In this document: positions 36,213-44,672 of the stretch, piece by piece | How the letters are laid out: every line of letters begins with the position of its first letter | Numbering within the stretch: position 1 is the first letter of the stretch | NCBI RefSeq assembly: GCF_965208925.1 | Contig: NZ_OZ242364.1 | Span: 1,364,001-1,428,000, forward strand | Length of the DNA: 64,000 nt | Direction: 5' to 3' | From: Poriferisodalis sp965208925 | Lineage (GTDB): Bacteria; Actinomycetota; Acidimicrobiia; Acidimicrobiales; Poriferisodalaceae | Notes under the pieces: generated by a model | Databases searched by the model: none | What the model was told of the DNA's origin: nothing | Seen by the model: the letters and a program-made list of their open reading frames with translations, nothing else | Position numbers and translations under genes: made by a program

Positions 36213-36357
36213 CCGGGGCAAGCTAGCGACGGCGCCCAATCCGGCTAAGGCGAATTGCCCTTCCGGCAAGGGTCTGGCTCAGGAACGAGGCCGAATCTGG
36301 GTTTCTGCGGTCGGATGAGTCGCTTCGGGTACGGTCGCCTTGAGTCGGAGGGCACTC

Positions 36358-38001
36358 ATGACGCAGTCGGTGGCGAGCTTGGCGGTCGAGACGCTCATCG
36401 CGAACGGGTTCGACAACCTGTACTGCCTGCCTGGGGTGCAGAACGACCCGTTCTTCAACTCGCTGTACGACCGCCGCGATGCCTTGGCACCGGTCCACAC
36501 CCGCCACGAGCAGGGCGCCGCCTACATGGCGCTCGGCGCTGCGCTGGCGACCGGGCAGCCGCAGGCGTTCTGCGTCGTGCCAGGGCCCGGCCTGCTGAAT
36601 ACTGCGGCGGCGCTCAGCACGGCGTACGCCACGAACGCGCCGGTGCTGGCCTTGGTGAGCGAGATCCCCTCTGCTGGGATCGGCCGGGGGTACGGCGCCC
36701 TGCACGAGCTGCCCGATCAGCTGGGCGTGCTGGAACGGCTCACCCGGCACGCCGAGCGCATCAGCGATGGCGCCGATGCTCACGCCGTGCTCCAGCGTGC
36801 GATGACCGCACTGCGCTCGGGGCGCCAGGGGCCCGTCGGCGTGGAGGTCCCGACCGACGTCTGGAGCTCGGCCGCCGAATCCGTATCCGATGATCTTGTT
36901 GCGCCGGCGCGTCCCGGCCCGGAGCCCGACACCGCAGCCATCGCCGAAGCGGCGCAGCTCCTGACCGGCGCGAAGCGGCCGATGATCGTGGTGGGCGGCG
37001 GTGCCCAGGATTCCTCAGAGCACGTCACACAGCTCGCCGAGCGGCTGTCAGCGCCGGTGGTTGCCTTCCGCAGCGGGCGCGGCGTGGTGCCCTCGGATCA
37101 CCCGTTGAGCATCACCACGCCGACGGCGTACCAGCTCTGGCCGCAGGTCGACCTGGTGATCGGGCTGGGCAGCCGGATGGGCATGCAGCAGTCTGTATGG
37201 GGAGTCGACAACGACCTCAAGATCGTCCACATCGACATTGACACCGATGAGATCGGCCGCTTCGGACCGCCCACGGCGGGCATTCATGCCGATCTTGCTG
37301 ACGCGTTGCCCTTGCTTGCCGATGCACTCGGCGCCACGCAAGCCGACCGCTCCGAATGGCGTGCCGAAGTCGAGGTCGCCCGAGCCGATGCCGAGGCCGC
37401 GACCGCCGAGGCCCTTGCGCCCCAGTACGGCTGGCTCGGCGCTATCCGGGCGGAGCTGCCGCCCGAGGGCGTCTTCGTCGACGAGATGACCCAGTGCGGC
37501 TACGTGTCCTGGCTCGGGTTTGACGTGTACCGACCCAGGACGTTCCTCACCGCCGGATACCAGGGCACGCTCGGCTACGGGTTCGCGACTGCGCTGGGCG
37601 CGGCACATGCCCGGCGCGACGTGCCGGTGCTGTCGATTGTGGGCGACGGGGGAGCGCTGTTCACGATCAACGAGCTGGCGACCGCGGCCCACCACCGGAT
37701 CCCGCTGACGACGATCGTGTTCAACGACCACGCTTACGGCAATGTGCGCCGGATCCAGCGCGAGCGGTTCGAGGGCCGGGTCATCGCCAGTGAGCTCACC
37801 AGCCCAGACTTCGTGAAGCTGGCCGACTCGTTCGGCGTGCGAGGCGTACGGGCGAGCACGCCGGACGAGCTGCGCCCGTGCCTGCGCGAGGCGCTGAGCT
37901 CCGATGAGCCGACCGTGATCGAGGTGCCGTTCGGCGAGGTGCCCTTCCCGTGGCCGTACATCATGCGGCCACGGATCCGCGGCCAGCAGCCGGGCGGCTG
38001 A
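36358..38001 (+). CDS. Thiamine-diphosphate-dependent enzyme, acetolactate-synthase-like
   Basis: 547-residue ThDP enzyme with three domains: N-terminal PYR domain (ETLIANGFDNLYCLPGVQN, catalytic-type Glu in HEQGAAYMA), a central DHS-like domain (RPMIVVGGGAQ), and a C-terminal PP domain with GDGGALFTINELATAAHHRIPLTTIVFNDHAYGN, the ThDP/Mg motif. Start ATG 36358 has GGAGGG seven bases upstream. The reaction may be a 2-keto acid decarboxylation or carboligation; the product cannot be determined. A cupin-like gene follows after five bases and is probably cotranscribed. Confidence 0.85.
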   Translation: MTQSVASLAVETLIANGFDNLYCLPGVQNDPFFNSLYDRRDALAPVHTRHEQGAAYMALGAALATGQPQAFCVVPGPGLLNTAAALSTAYATNAPVLALVSEIPSAGIGRGYGALHELPDQLGVLERLTRHAERISDGADAHAVLQRAMTALRSGRQGPVGVEVPTDVWSSAAESVSDDLVAPARPGPEPDTAAIAEAAQLLTGAKRPMIVVGGGAQDSSEHVTQLAERLSAPVVAFRSGRGVVPSDHPLSITTPTAYQLWPQVDLVIGLGSRMGMQQSVWGVDNDLKIVHIDIDTDEIGRFGPPTAGIHADLADALPLLADALGATQADRSEWRAEVEVARADAEAATAEALAPQYGWLGAIRAELPPEGVFVDEMTQCGYVSWLGFDVYRPRTFLTAGYQGTLGYGFATALGAAHARRDVPVLSIVGDGGALFTINELATAAHHRIPLTTIVFNDHAYGNVRRIQRERFEGRVIASELTSPDFVKLADSFGVRGVRASTPDELRPCLREALSSDEPTVIEVPFGEVPFPWPYIMRPRIRGQQPGG

Positions 38002-38006
38002 GGCTC

Positions 38007-38678
38007 ATGCCGTACAACATCAACTTCTGCCAGGACCAGATCACGGCCGGCGGCGCCACCGCCGCGCCGCTCGGCCCGCTGCCGCGACTGCTCTACGTGC
38101 GAGATGGCGAGGTGGAGGTCAATGGCAGCGTGCTGCGAGCCGGTGAGTCGGCCGCGGCGTCAGCAGGCTGCGAAATACAGGGCCGCGCGGAATGGTCGCA
38201 GATCTGGCGCTGGGAAGTCGACCTGCCCAACAAGCCCCAGACAGCGCTGCAGGGCGACGGCCTGCTCACGATCCGCCGTATGAGCCGGCTCATCACCACG
38301 CTGGACCTGGCCCGCGGGAGCGAGTGGCTGCTCCGACTCGACCAGATCACGTCGCGAGCGGGCCACATCTCCGATCCCCACACCCATCCCGGTCCGGGAA
38401 TCCGCTGCCTGCTGCGGGGCACGTTCAACATCGAACAGTCGGGTGAGCGCTACCGGAGCGGCGTACCCGGCGAGCCGTGGTGGGAATCGGGCGGCGATGA
38501 GGTCGTGTTCTGGGGCAGCGAGACCATGGAGGCCAGCTTCCTGCGCGGCATGGTGCTGCCGGTTGACTGCGCAGGCTCGCCGACGGGCAACACCAGCACC
38601 ACCGACCCCAATCGCCAGCGCGCTCGCTGGACACTCCACGTCGATGAGCGCTTCACCGTGCCCGACAGCGATCGCTGA
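38007..38678 (+). CDS. Cupin-like protein cotranscribed with the ThDP enzyme
   Basis: 223 residues with two cupin-type halves. The first contains PRLLYVRDGEVEVNGSVLRAGESAAA, the second SDPHTHPGPGIRCLLRGTFNIEQSG with histidines and a glutamate in the cupin metal-site pattern, followed by FWGSETMEASFLRGMVLP. The ATG at 38007 follows the upstream stop by five bases. Pairing with the ThDP enzyme suggests a joint catabolic step, but no pathway can be named. Confidence 0.7.
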   Translation: MPYNINFCQDQITAGGATAAPLGPLPRLLYVRDGEVEVNGSVLRAGESAAASAGCEIQGRAEWSQIWRWEVDLPNKPQTALQGDGLLTIRRMSRLITTLDLARGSEWLLRLDQITSRAGHISDPHTHPGPGIRCLLRGTFNIEQSGERYRSGVPGEPWWESGGDEVVFWGSETMEASFLRGMVLPVDCAGSPTGNTSTTDPNRQRARWTLHVDERFTVPDSDR

Positions 38679-38791
38679 GCCGATCTGCCGAATTGCCGAA
38701 GGCTTGACGAGCGGCCACAACTACCGTGGCCCTGCGGCGAGTTCTTGCCCCGCGGTCAGCGCGTGCCGAGGCTCTCCGTGCCTCAGAAGGG

Positions 38792-40114
38792 ATGGCGTCA
38801 GAATCAATGGCCTCGAACGGGACGACTTCAGCAAGTGCCGCGAATGCGGCCGCATCGGTGGAGCTGCCGGCGGGCTTCGGCTGCCATGTCGGCAACATCG
38901 GCATCAAGGACGACACCGACGATGTGATGGTGCTCGCGGCCGACCACACGGCCGCAGCGGCGGGAGTGTTCACCAAGAGCCTGTTCACCGGTGCGAGCGT
39001 GCGTCTCAGCCGAGCCAACGTGGCCGACGGTCGGGCGCGTGCCGTGGTGGTCGTGTCGAAGAACTCCAACGTGGCGACCGGGGATCAGGGTGAGCGAGAC
39101 GCCGCGAACCTGGCACGACGTGTCGCGGAACTGCTGGTCTGCGAGCCCGACCACGTCTTGGTGGGCTCCACCGGCCTGATCGGCGTGCCCTATCCCGAAG
39201 GCAAGGTGGATGCCTATTTCGACGGGCTGATCGCCCGCCATGACGAGGCAACCCAGGTTGCCCTGCGGGCGGGCGCCGTGCCTGTCGAGGCGGGCTCGGA
39301 CGATGCGTGCGCCCCGAGCACTGTGTGGTCGCGCGATGCAGTGGCCGCCGCGACCGCGATCATGACGACCGACACGCATCCCAAGACCGCCCGTGTGACG
39401 ATCCCCGCCGGCGACGGAACGGCGGCCGTGGTGGGCATTGCCAAGGGCTCGGGAATGATCGAGCCCGACATGGCCACGATGATCTCGGTGATCACCACCG
39501 ACGCCGAGATCGCTCCCGATCGGCTCGACGCGATGCTGCGCCGCGTGTGCGATGTCACGTTCAACGCGCTCAGCGTGGACAGCGACACCTCCACCAGCGA
39601 CATGGTGGTGGTGCTGGCGAACGGTGTGGCCGGGCCCGTCGACGAAGCCGAGCTGGAGGCTGCGCTGGGCGCCGTGAGCCTGGATCTGACACGCCAACTC
39701 GCCTTTGACGGCGAGGGCGCCGAGACCCTCATCGTGGTCACGGTGAGCGACGCTCGCGACGACGCGCAGGCCAAGCGTGTGGCCAAGGCCATCGTGAACT
39801 CGCCGCTCGTCAAGACGGCAGTACACGGGCGCGACCCCAACTGGGGCCGAGTGGCGATGGCGATCGGCAAGTGCAGCGACGAGACCGACATCGATCCCGA
39901 TCGGATCAGGATCCGCTTCGGCGACCAAGAGGTGTATCCCACGCCAGCAACCCCCGAGGCCCTCGCAGAGCTGGAGGCCTACTTGGCATCCGACGAAGTG
40001 CTGATCTCGGTGGACCTGGGCGTTCGTTCCGACGGCACAGCCGGCTCATTCACCGTGTACGGCTGCGACCTCACCGACCAGTACGTCCGCATCAACGCCG
40101 ACTACACGACGTAA
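38792..40114 (+). CDS. argJ: Bifunctional glutamate N-acetyltransferase / amino-acid acetyltransferase
   Basis: Makes N-acetylglutamate for arginine synthesis by recycling the acetyl group. The autocleavage and catalytic threonine sits in MATMISVITTDA near residue 229, preceded by GIAKGSGMIEPD. FNALSVDSDTSTSDMVVVLANG and the C-terminal GRDPNWGRV...ANGCDLT-like YGCDLTDQYVRINADYT are also present. The start is uncertain: ATG 38792, ATG 38807 or GTG 38726 all precede a low-complexity Ser/Ala stretch. No other arg genes are nearby. Confidence 0.9.
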   Translation: MASESMASNGTTSASAANAAASVELPAGFGCHVGNIGIKDDTDDVMVLAADHTAAAAGVFTKSLFTGASVRLSRANVADGRARAVVVVSKNSNVATGDQGERDAANLARRVAELLVCEPDHVLVGSTGLIGVPYPEGKVDAYFDGLIARHDEATQVALRAGAVPVEAGSDDACAPSTVWSRDAVAAATAIMTTDTHPKTARVTIPAGDGTAAVVGIAKGSGMIEPDMATMISVITTDAEIAPDRLDAMLRRVCDVTFNALSVDSDTSTSDMVVVLANGVAGPVDEAELEAALGAVSLDLTRQLAFDGEGAETLIVVTVSDARDDAQAKRVAKAIVNSPLVKTAVHGRDPNWGRVAMAIGKCSDETDIDPDRIRIRFGDQEVYPTPATPEALAELEAYLASDEVLISVDLGVRSDGTAGSFTVYGCDLTDQYVRINADYTT

Positions 40115-40138
40115 TCCACCACCCCCGCATGGCCGCCC

Positions 40139-42487
40139 GTGAATGACGACCTGAGCAGCGACCCGATCCTCGCACCGCTGAACGCCGGACAGCGGGCCGC
40201 CGTGCTGCACGGCGATGGCCCGGCGCTCGTGGTGGCCGGGGCCGGCTCAGGCAAGACCCGGGTGCTGAGCCACCGCATCGCGTACCTGCTCGCGCACCGC
40301 CAGGTCAGCCCGTTCGGCCTGCTGGCGATCACGTTCACCAACAAGGCCGCGGGGGAGATGCGGGATCGCATCGGCAGCCTTGTCGGTCCCGTGGCGCGCC
40401 GGATGTGGATCTCCACGTTCCACAGCGCCTGCGCCCGCATACTGCGCAGCCACGCTGACGCCATCGGCTATCCGGCCACGTTCAGCATCTACGACCAAGC
40501 CGACGCGCGGCGGCTCACCCGCTATGTCGTACGCGACCTCGACCTCGACCCCAAGCGGTACAACGAGCGCGCTGTGCACGCAGCGATCTCGACACTGAAG
40601 AACCAGCTCACCGCACCGACCCGCGCAGCCGAGGTGGCCGAATCACCCGACGGCGGCGGGCCGTTCAATCGTGAAGTGGCCCGCGTCTACTCCGAGTACC
40701 AGAAGCGGCTGCGGCGCGCCGGCGCGATGGACTTCGACGATCTGCTGATGCTGGGCGTGGAGCTGCTCAGCGCGCATGACGAGGTGGCGGAGCACTACCG
40801 GCAGCGCTTCGAGCACATCCTGGTCGACGAGTACCAGGACACGAACCTGGCACAGGTTCGCCTGATCGGGCTGCTCAGCGGCCCGTTGCAGAACGTGTTC
40901 GTCGTGGGCGACTCCGATCAGTCGATCTATGCGTTCCGGGGCGCCGACATCACCAACATCTTGGAGTTCGGGGCCACCTTCGACCATGCCTCGACCTATG
41001 TGCTCGACCAGAACTACCGCTCCAGCCAGGCCATCCTGGACGCAGCCAACTCGGTGATCCGCAACAACTTCGGACGGCCGTCGAAGAACCTCTGGACTGA
41101 TCAGGCTGGTGGTGCCAAGCCGATCCGGTACCGCGGTACCAACGAGGAAGACGAGGCTCGATATGTCTGCTCGGAGCTGCGGCGCATGCATAGCGACGGC
41201 CAGATCGATTGGTCCGACGCGGCGGTTTTCTACCGGTCCAACGCCCAGTCGCGCGTGATCGAGGAAGAGCTCGTCGCCAACGACATGCCCTACCAGATCA
41301 TCGGCGGCACCCGGTTCTATGACCGGCGTGAGATCAAGGATGCGTTGGCATTCCTGCGGGCCGCGGTCAACCCGTCCGACGAGGTGTCGCTCAAGCGGGT
41401 TGTGAACCTGCCGGCCCGCGGCGTCGGCGACCGCACGATTGCCAAGCTGGACGATGCGGCGGCGCGGGGCGGCACGTCGCTCGCCGAGGCGATCGACCGG
41501 ATGGAATCACTCGGTGTGCGCGGCACTGCCAACAGCGGCCTGCAGCAGTTCCGTGAGCTGATGAGCCGTGCCCGGGCCCGCATCGACGAGGGTCCCGCTG
41601 CTGTGCTCGAAGTGGCGCTGAACGAGTCGGGCTATGTGCAGGCGTTGCACGACGAGGGAACTGTCGAGTCCGACGGACGGCTGGAGCATCTCGAAGAGCT
41701 GGCAGGCGCCGCTGCCGAGTTCGCATCGTGCGACGAGTTCCTCGAGCAGGTGTCGCTCGTCAGCGATGTCGACGAGATGACCGATGCCTCCCAGGTCTCG
41801 CTGATGACGCTGCACTCCGCTAAGGGGCTGGAGTTCGACATCGTGTTCGTGACCGGCATGGAGGACGGCATCTTCCCGCACCACCGCTCGATGACCGATC
41901 CGGGCGAGCTGGAGGAAGAGCGCCGGCTGGCCTACGTCGGCATCACCCGGGCGCGCAAGCAGCTGTACCTGACCCACTCATGGAGCCGGATGCTGCACGG
42001 CCAGACCAGCTACAACCCGTCCAGCCGGTTCATCGACGAGATCCCGCCGGACCTGCTGGACGACCGCTCCGACGACACGCAGCGTCTCGGCAGCTCGTGG
42101 CGGTCGGTCACGAGCGACTGGGGCGCCAACCGAAGCGCCAGCCAGCCCAGCGAGTACAGCCAGCTCGACGAGTCGGAGCTGGCCGGCCGGAGCCACCCGC
42201 GCAGCGATCCCACGCGCCACGACGACAACGCGGCGAAGGGCCGTGAATCTCGCCGGGAGGAGGCCCGCCGCCGGGTGGCCGCCCGGATGGGCGAGCCGAA
42301 GCCGGCCCCCTCGGCCGACCTCGGCTACGGGGTGGGAGACGATGTGCTGCACGCCCGTTTCGGCGCGGGTGTCGTGCAGGACATGCGGCCCGACGGCGAC
42401 GACTGGGAGGTCACCGTCCACTTCTCCGATGTCGGCACCAAGACCCTCGTAGCCAGCTTCGCCAACCTCCGCCGCCCCCCCGCCTAG
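40139..42487 (+). CDS. pcrA: ATP-dependent DNA helicase PcrA/UvrD
   Basis: 782-residue superfamily 1A 3'-5' helicase for repair and replication-fork maintenance. LNAGQRAAVLHGDGPALVVAGAGSGKTRVL holds the Q motif and Walker A, ITFTNKAAGEMRDRI is motif Ia, DEYQDTN (near residue 230) motif II, VVGDSDQSIYAFRGA motif III and TLHSAKGLEFDIVFVTGMEDG motif V, with VGITRARKQLYL as motif VI. The C-terminal GVGDDVLHARFGAGVVQD is the Tudor-like RNA polymerase-binding domain. GTG start. A 26-base inverted repeat separates it from sucC. Confidence 0.94.
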   Translation: MNDDLSSDPILAPLNAGQRAAVLHGDGPALVVAGAGSGKTRVLSHRIAYLLAHRQVSPFGLLAITFTNKAAGEMRDRIGSLVGPVARRMWISTFHSACARILRSHADAIGYPATFSIYDQADARRLTRYVVRDLDLDPKRYNERAVHAAISTLKNQLTAPTRAAEVAESPDGGGPFNREVARVYSEYQKRLRRAGAMDFDDLLMLGVELLSAHDEVAEHYRQRFEHILVDEYQDTNLAQVRLIGLLSGPLQNVFVVGDSDQSIYAFRGADITNILEFGATFDHASTYVLDQNYRSSQAILDAANSVIRNNFGRPSKNLWTDQAGGAKPIRYRGTNEEDEARYVCSELRRMHSDGQIDWSDAAVFYRSNAQSRVIEEELVANDMPYQIIGGTRFYDRREIKDALAFLRAAVNPSDEVSLKRVVNLPARGVGDRTIAKLDDAAARGGTSLAEAIDRMESLGVRGTANSGLQQFRELMSRARARIDEGPAAVLEVALNESGYVQALHDEGTVESDGRLEHLEELAGAAAEFASCDEFLEQVSLVSDVDEMTDASQVSLMTLHSAKGLEFDIVFVTGMEDGIFPHHRSMTDPGELEEERRLAYVGITRARKQLYLTHSWSRMLHGQTSYNPSSRFIDEIPPDLLDDRSDDTQRLGSSWRSVTSDWGANRSASQPSEYSQLDESELAGRSHPRSDPTRHDDNAAKGRESRREEARRRVAARMGEPKPAPSADLGYGVGDDVLHARFGAGVVQDMRPDGDDWEVTVHFSDVGTKTLVASFANLRRPPA

Positions 42488-42517
42488 TACGCCGGCGGGG
42501 GGAGACAACCGCATGAG

Positions 42518-42596
42518 CTGTGGAGGCGGCGGCAGGGCTCTGCGAGGTTGGAACCTGCTGGATTCCCGGAGCAGAGCCCTGCCGCCGCCTCCACAG
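42518..42596. repeat. Long perfect inverted repeat between pcrA and sucC
   Basis: Arms of 26 bases at 42518-42543 and 42571-42596 are exactly complementary (left arm begins CTGTGGAGGCGG), with a 27-base loop that itself contains GGTTGGAACC. The heptamer GACAACC occurs just outside on each side, at 42504-42510 and 42602-42608, in direct orientation. No T-run follows. It could be a bidirectional terminator or a small mobile palindrome with target duplication; see findings. Confidence 0.85.
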
Positions 42597-42617
42597 CGGG
42601 CGACAACCCACCCTCCT

Positions 42618-43772
42618 ATGCTCCCCGCCGTGGATCTCTTCGAGTATCAGGGCAAGCAGTTCTTCAAGAGCTTCGGCATGCCGGTATCCGACGGCGAAGT
42701 CGCCTTCAGCGTCGACGAAGCAGTGGCCGCCGCGGAGCGCTTGGGCACGCCGGTGATGGTGAAGGCACAGGTGCACACCGGCGGGCGCGGCAAGGCGGGC
42801 GGCGTCAAGTTCGCCGCCGCCGTGGACGATGTGCGGACCCACGCATCCAACATCCTGGGACTCGACATCAACGGCCACGTCGTGCGGCGGCTGTGGATCG
42901 AGAAGGCGTCGGACATCTCCGAGGAGTACTACGCCAGCTTCACGCTGGACCGCTCGGCCAAGAAGCATCTCGGGATGCTGTCGGCCGAGGGCGGCGTCGA
43001 GATCGAGACCGTGGCGGCCGAGAATCCCGACGCCATCAGCAAGGTGCTGGTGGACCCCGCCGAGGGTTTGACCGAAGAGGCTGCCCGCGCCTGGGTGGAG
43101 GGCGCCAACCTCAATCCGGCCGCCACCGATCAGGCCGTCGAGATCCTGCGCAAGCTGTACACGGCCTACACCGAGGGCGACGCCGACCTCGTCGAGATCA
43201 ACCCGCTGATCCTGACGCCCGAGGGCCGGGTGCATGTGCTCGACGCCAAGGTCACCCTCGACGCTAACGCCGTGTTCCGTCACGAGGACTATGCGCAGTA
43301 CGACGAGACCCAGCCCCGAGACGAGCGCGAGGAGGCCGCCCACGCCAAGGGCCTGCAGTACGTGGGCCTCGCCGGCAGCGTCGGCGTCATCGCCAACGGT
43401 GCCGGACTGGCGATGAGCACCGTCGACGTGGTGAACCAGGTGGGTGGCAAGCCGGCCAACTTCCTGGACATCGGCGGCGGGGCCAATGCTCAGGTGATGG
43501 CCAATGCGCTGGAGGTCATCAACAACGATCCCGACGTGCGGGCCATCTTCATCAACATCTTCGGCGGCATCACCCGCGGCGAGGAAGTGGCCAACGGCAT
43601 CATCGGGGCGCTCGACGCGGTCGACATCGAGGCGCCGATCGTGCTGCGCCTCGACGGCACCAACGCCGCGGAAGGGCGGGAGATCCTCGCCCCTCACCTC
43701 AACGAGAAGCTGGTGATGGAACCGACCATGCTCGACGCCGCCCGTCGAGCCGTCGCGATGGCTGCGGCCTGA
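42618..43772 (+). CDS. sucC: Succinate-CoA ligase, ADP-forming, beta subunit
   Basis: TCA-cycle enzyme subunit that binds nucleotide and catalyses succinyl-CoA/succinate interconversion with SucD. VDLFEYQGKQFFKSFGMPV, KAQVHTGGRGKAGGVKFA, EINPLILTPEG, GLAGSVGVIANGAGLAMSTVDVV and NIFGGITRGEEVANGI are family landmarks. ATG 42618 is used; the GTG at 42630 aligns better with the common start (VDLFEYQ). Neither has a clear Shine-Dalgarno. sucD follows after 15 bases. Confidence 0.94.
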   Translation: MLPAVDLFEYQGKQFFKSFGMPVSDGEVAFSVDEAVAAAERLGTPVMVKAQVHTGGRGKAGGVKFAAAVDDVRTHASNILGLDINGHVVRRLWIEKASDISEEYYASFTLDRSAKKHLGMLSAEGGVEIETVAAENPDAISKVLVDPAEGLTEEAARAWVEGANLNPAATDQAVEILRKLYTAYTEGDADLVEINPLILTPEGRVHVLDAKVTLDANAVFRHEDYAQYDETQPRDEREEAAHAKGLQYVGLAGSVGVIANGAGLAMSTVDVVNQVGGKPANFLDIGGGANAQVMANALEVINNDPDVRAIFINIFGGITRGEEVANGIIGALDAVDIEAPIVLRLDGTNAAEGREILAPHLNEKLVMEPTMLDAARRAVAMAAA

Positions 43773-43787
43773 TCACGGGAGCTTGAG

Positions 43788-44672
43788 ATGAGCATTTTCG
43801 TCAACAAGGACACCAAGGTCGTCTACCAGGGCCTCACCGGCTCGCAGGGCCGCTACTACGGAATGCTGAACCGCGACTACGGCACCAACGTGGTGGCGGG
43901 CACCAATCCCCGCAAGGCCGGCACCGACGTCGAGGGCGTGCCGGTGTTCGCCAACTGCACCGAGGCGGTCGCGGCGACGGGTGCCAATGCCTCGTGCATC
44001 TTCATCCCCGCTCCGGGCGTGTTCTCCGCCGTGATGGACGCCGCCGAGGCCGGCATCGAGTTCGTGGCCTGCATCACCGAGGGTGTGCCGGCGCACGACG
44101 AGGCCCGCTTCTTCAACATGCTCAAGCGCGATTACCCGCATGTCCGGCTGCTGGGGCCGAACTGCCCGGGCATCATCACGCCGGGGGAGTGCAACATCGG
44201 CATCACCGCGGGGCACATCGCCAAGCCGGGCGGGCCGGTGGGCATCGTCAGCCGGTCGGGCACGCTGACCTACCAGGCGCTGTACGAGCTGCAGCAGAAG
44301 GACATTGGCGTCACGACCTGTGTGGGCATCGGCGGTGACCCGGTGCCGGGCACGTCGTTCATCGACTGCCTCGAGGCGTTCGAGGCCGATCCCGACACGA
44401 AGGCCGTGATGATGATCGGCGAGATCGGCGGCTCGGCCGAGGAAGAGGCTGCCGAGTTCATCAAGCACCACATGTCCAAGCCGGTGTCGAGCTACATCGC
44501 GGGGGTGACCGCGCCTCCGGGCAAGAAGATGGGCCACGCCGGTGCCATCGTCTCGGGCGGCAAGGGAACTGCGGCGGCCAAGATGGATGCGCTGCGCGAC
44601 GCTGGGGTGCGAGTGGGCCTGAACCCCACCGAGGCCGGCGAGCTGATGGCGGAGATCGTCGCCGAGCTGTAG
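43788..44672 (+). CDS. sucD: Succinate-CoA ligase, ADP-forming, alpha subunit
   Basis: 294 residues. CoA-binding N-terminus with VYQGLTGSQGRYYGMLNRDYGT, GPNCPGIITPGECNIGI and the phospho-histidine in KKMGHAGAIVSGGKGTA (His near residue 249). Works with SucC as a heterodimer or tetramer. GGAGCTTGAG upstream is a partial Shine-Dalgarno. Its stop abuts the stop of the convergent glycosyltransferase gene. Confidence 0.95.
   Translation: MSIFVNKDTKVVYQGLTGSQGRYYGMLNRDYGTNVVAGTNPRKAGTDVEGVPVFANCTEAVAATGANASCIFIPAPGVFSAVMDAAEAGIEFVACITEGVPAHDEARFFNMLKRDYPHVRLLGPNCPGIITPGECNIGITAGHIAKPGGPVGIVSRSGTLTYQALYELQQKDIGVTTCVGIGGDPVPGTSFIDCLEAFEADPDTKAVMMIGEIGGSAEEEAAEFIKHHMSKPVSSYIAGVTAPPGKKMGHAGAIVSGGKGTAAAKMDALRDAGVRVGLNPTEAGELMAEIVAEL

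Noticed and set aside
42518..42596. Simple rho-independent terminator for pcrA
   Set aside because: Kept as an inverted repeat instead: the 27-base loop, the absence of a T-run and flanking direct repeats do not fit a typical terminator, although a termination role remains possible.
42411..43697. 428-residue minus-strand open frame over sucC
   Set aside because: Antisense shadow of sucC, which matches its family along the full length.
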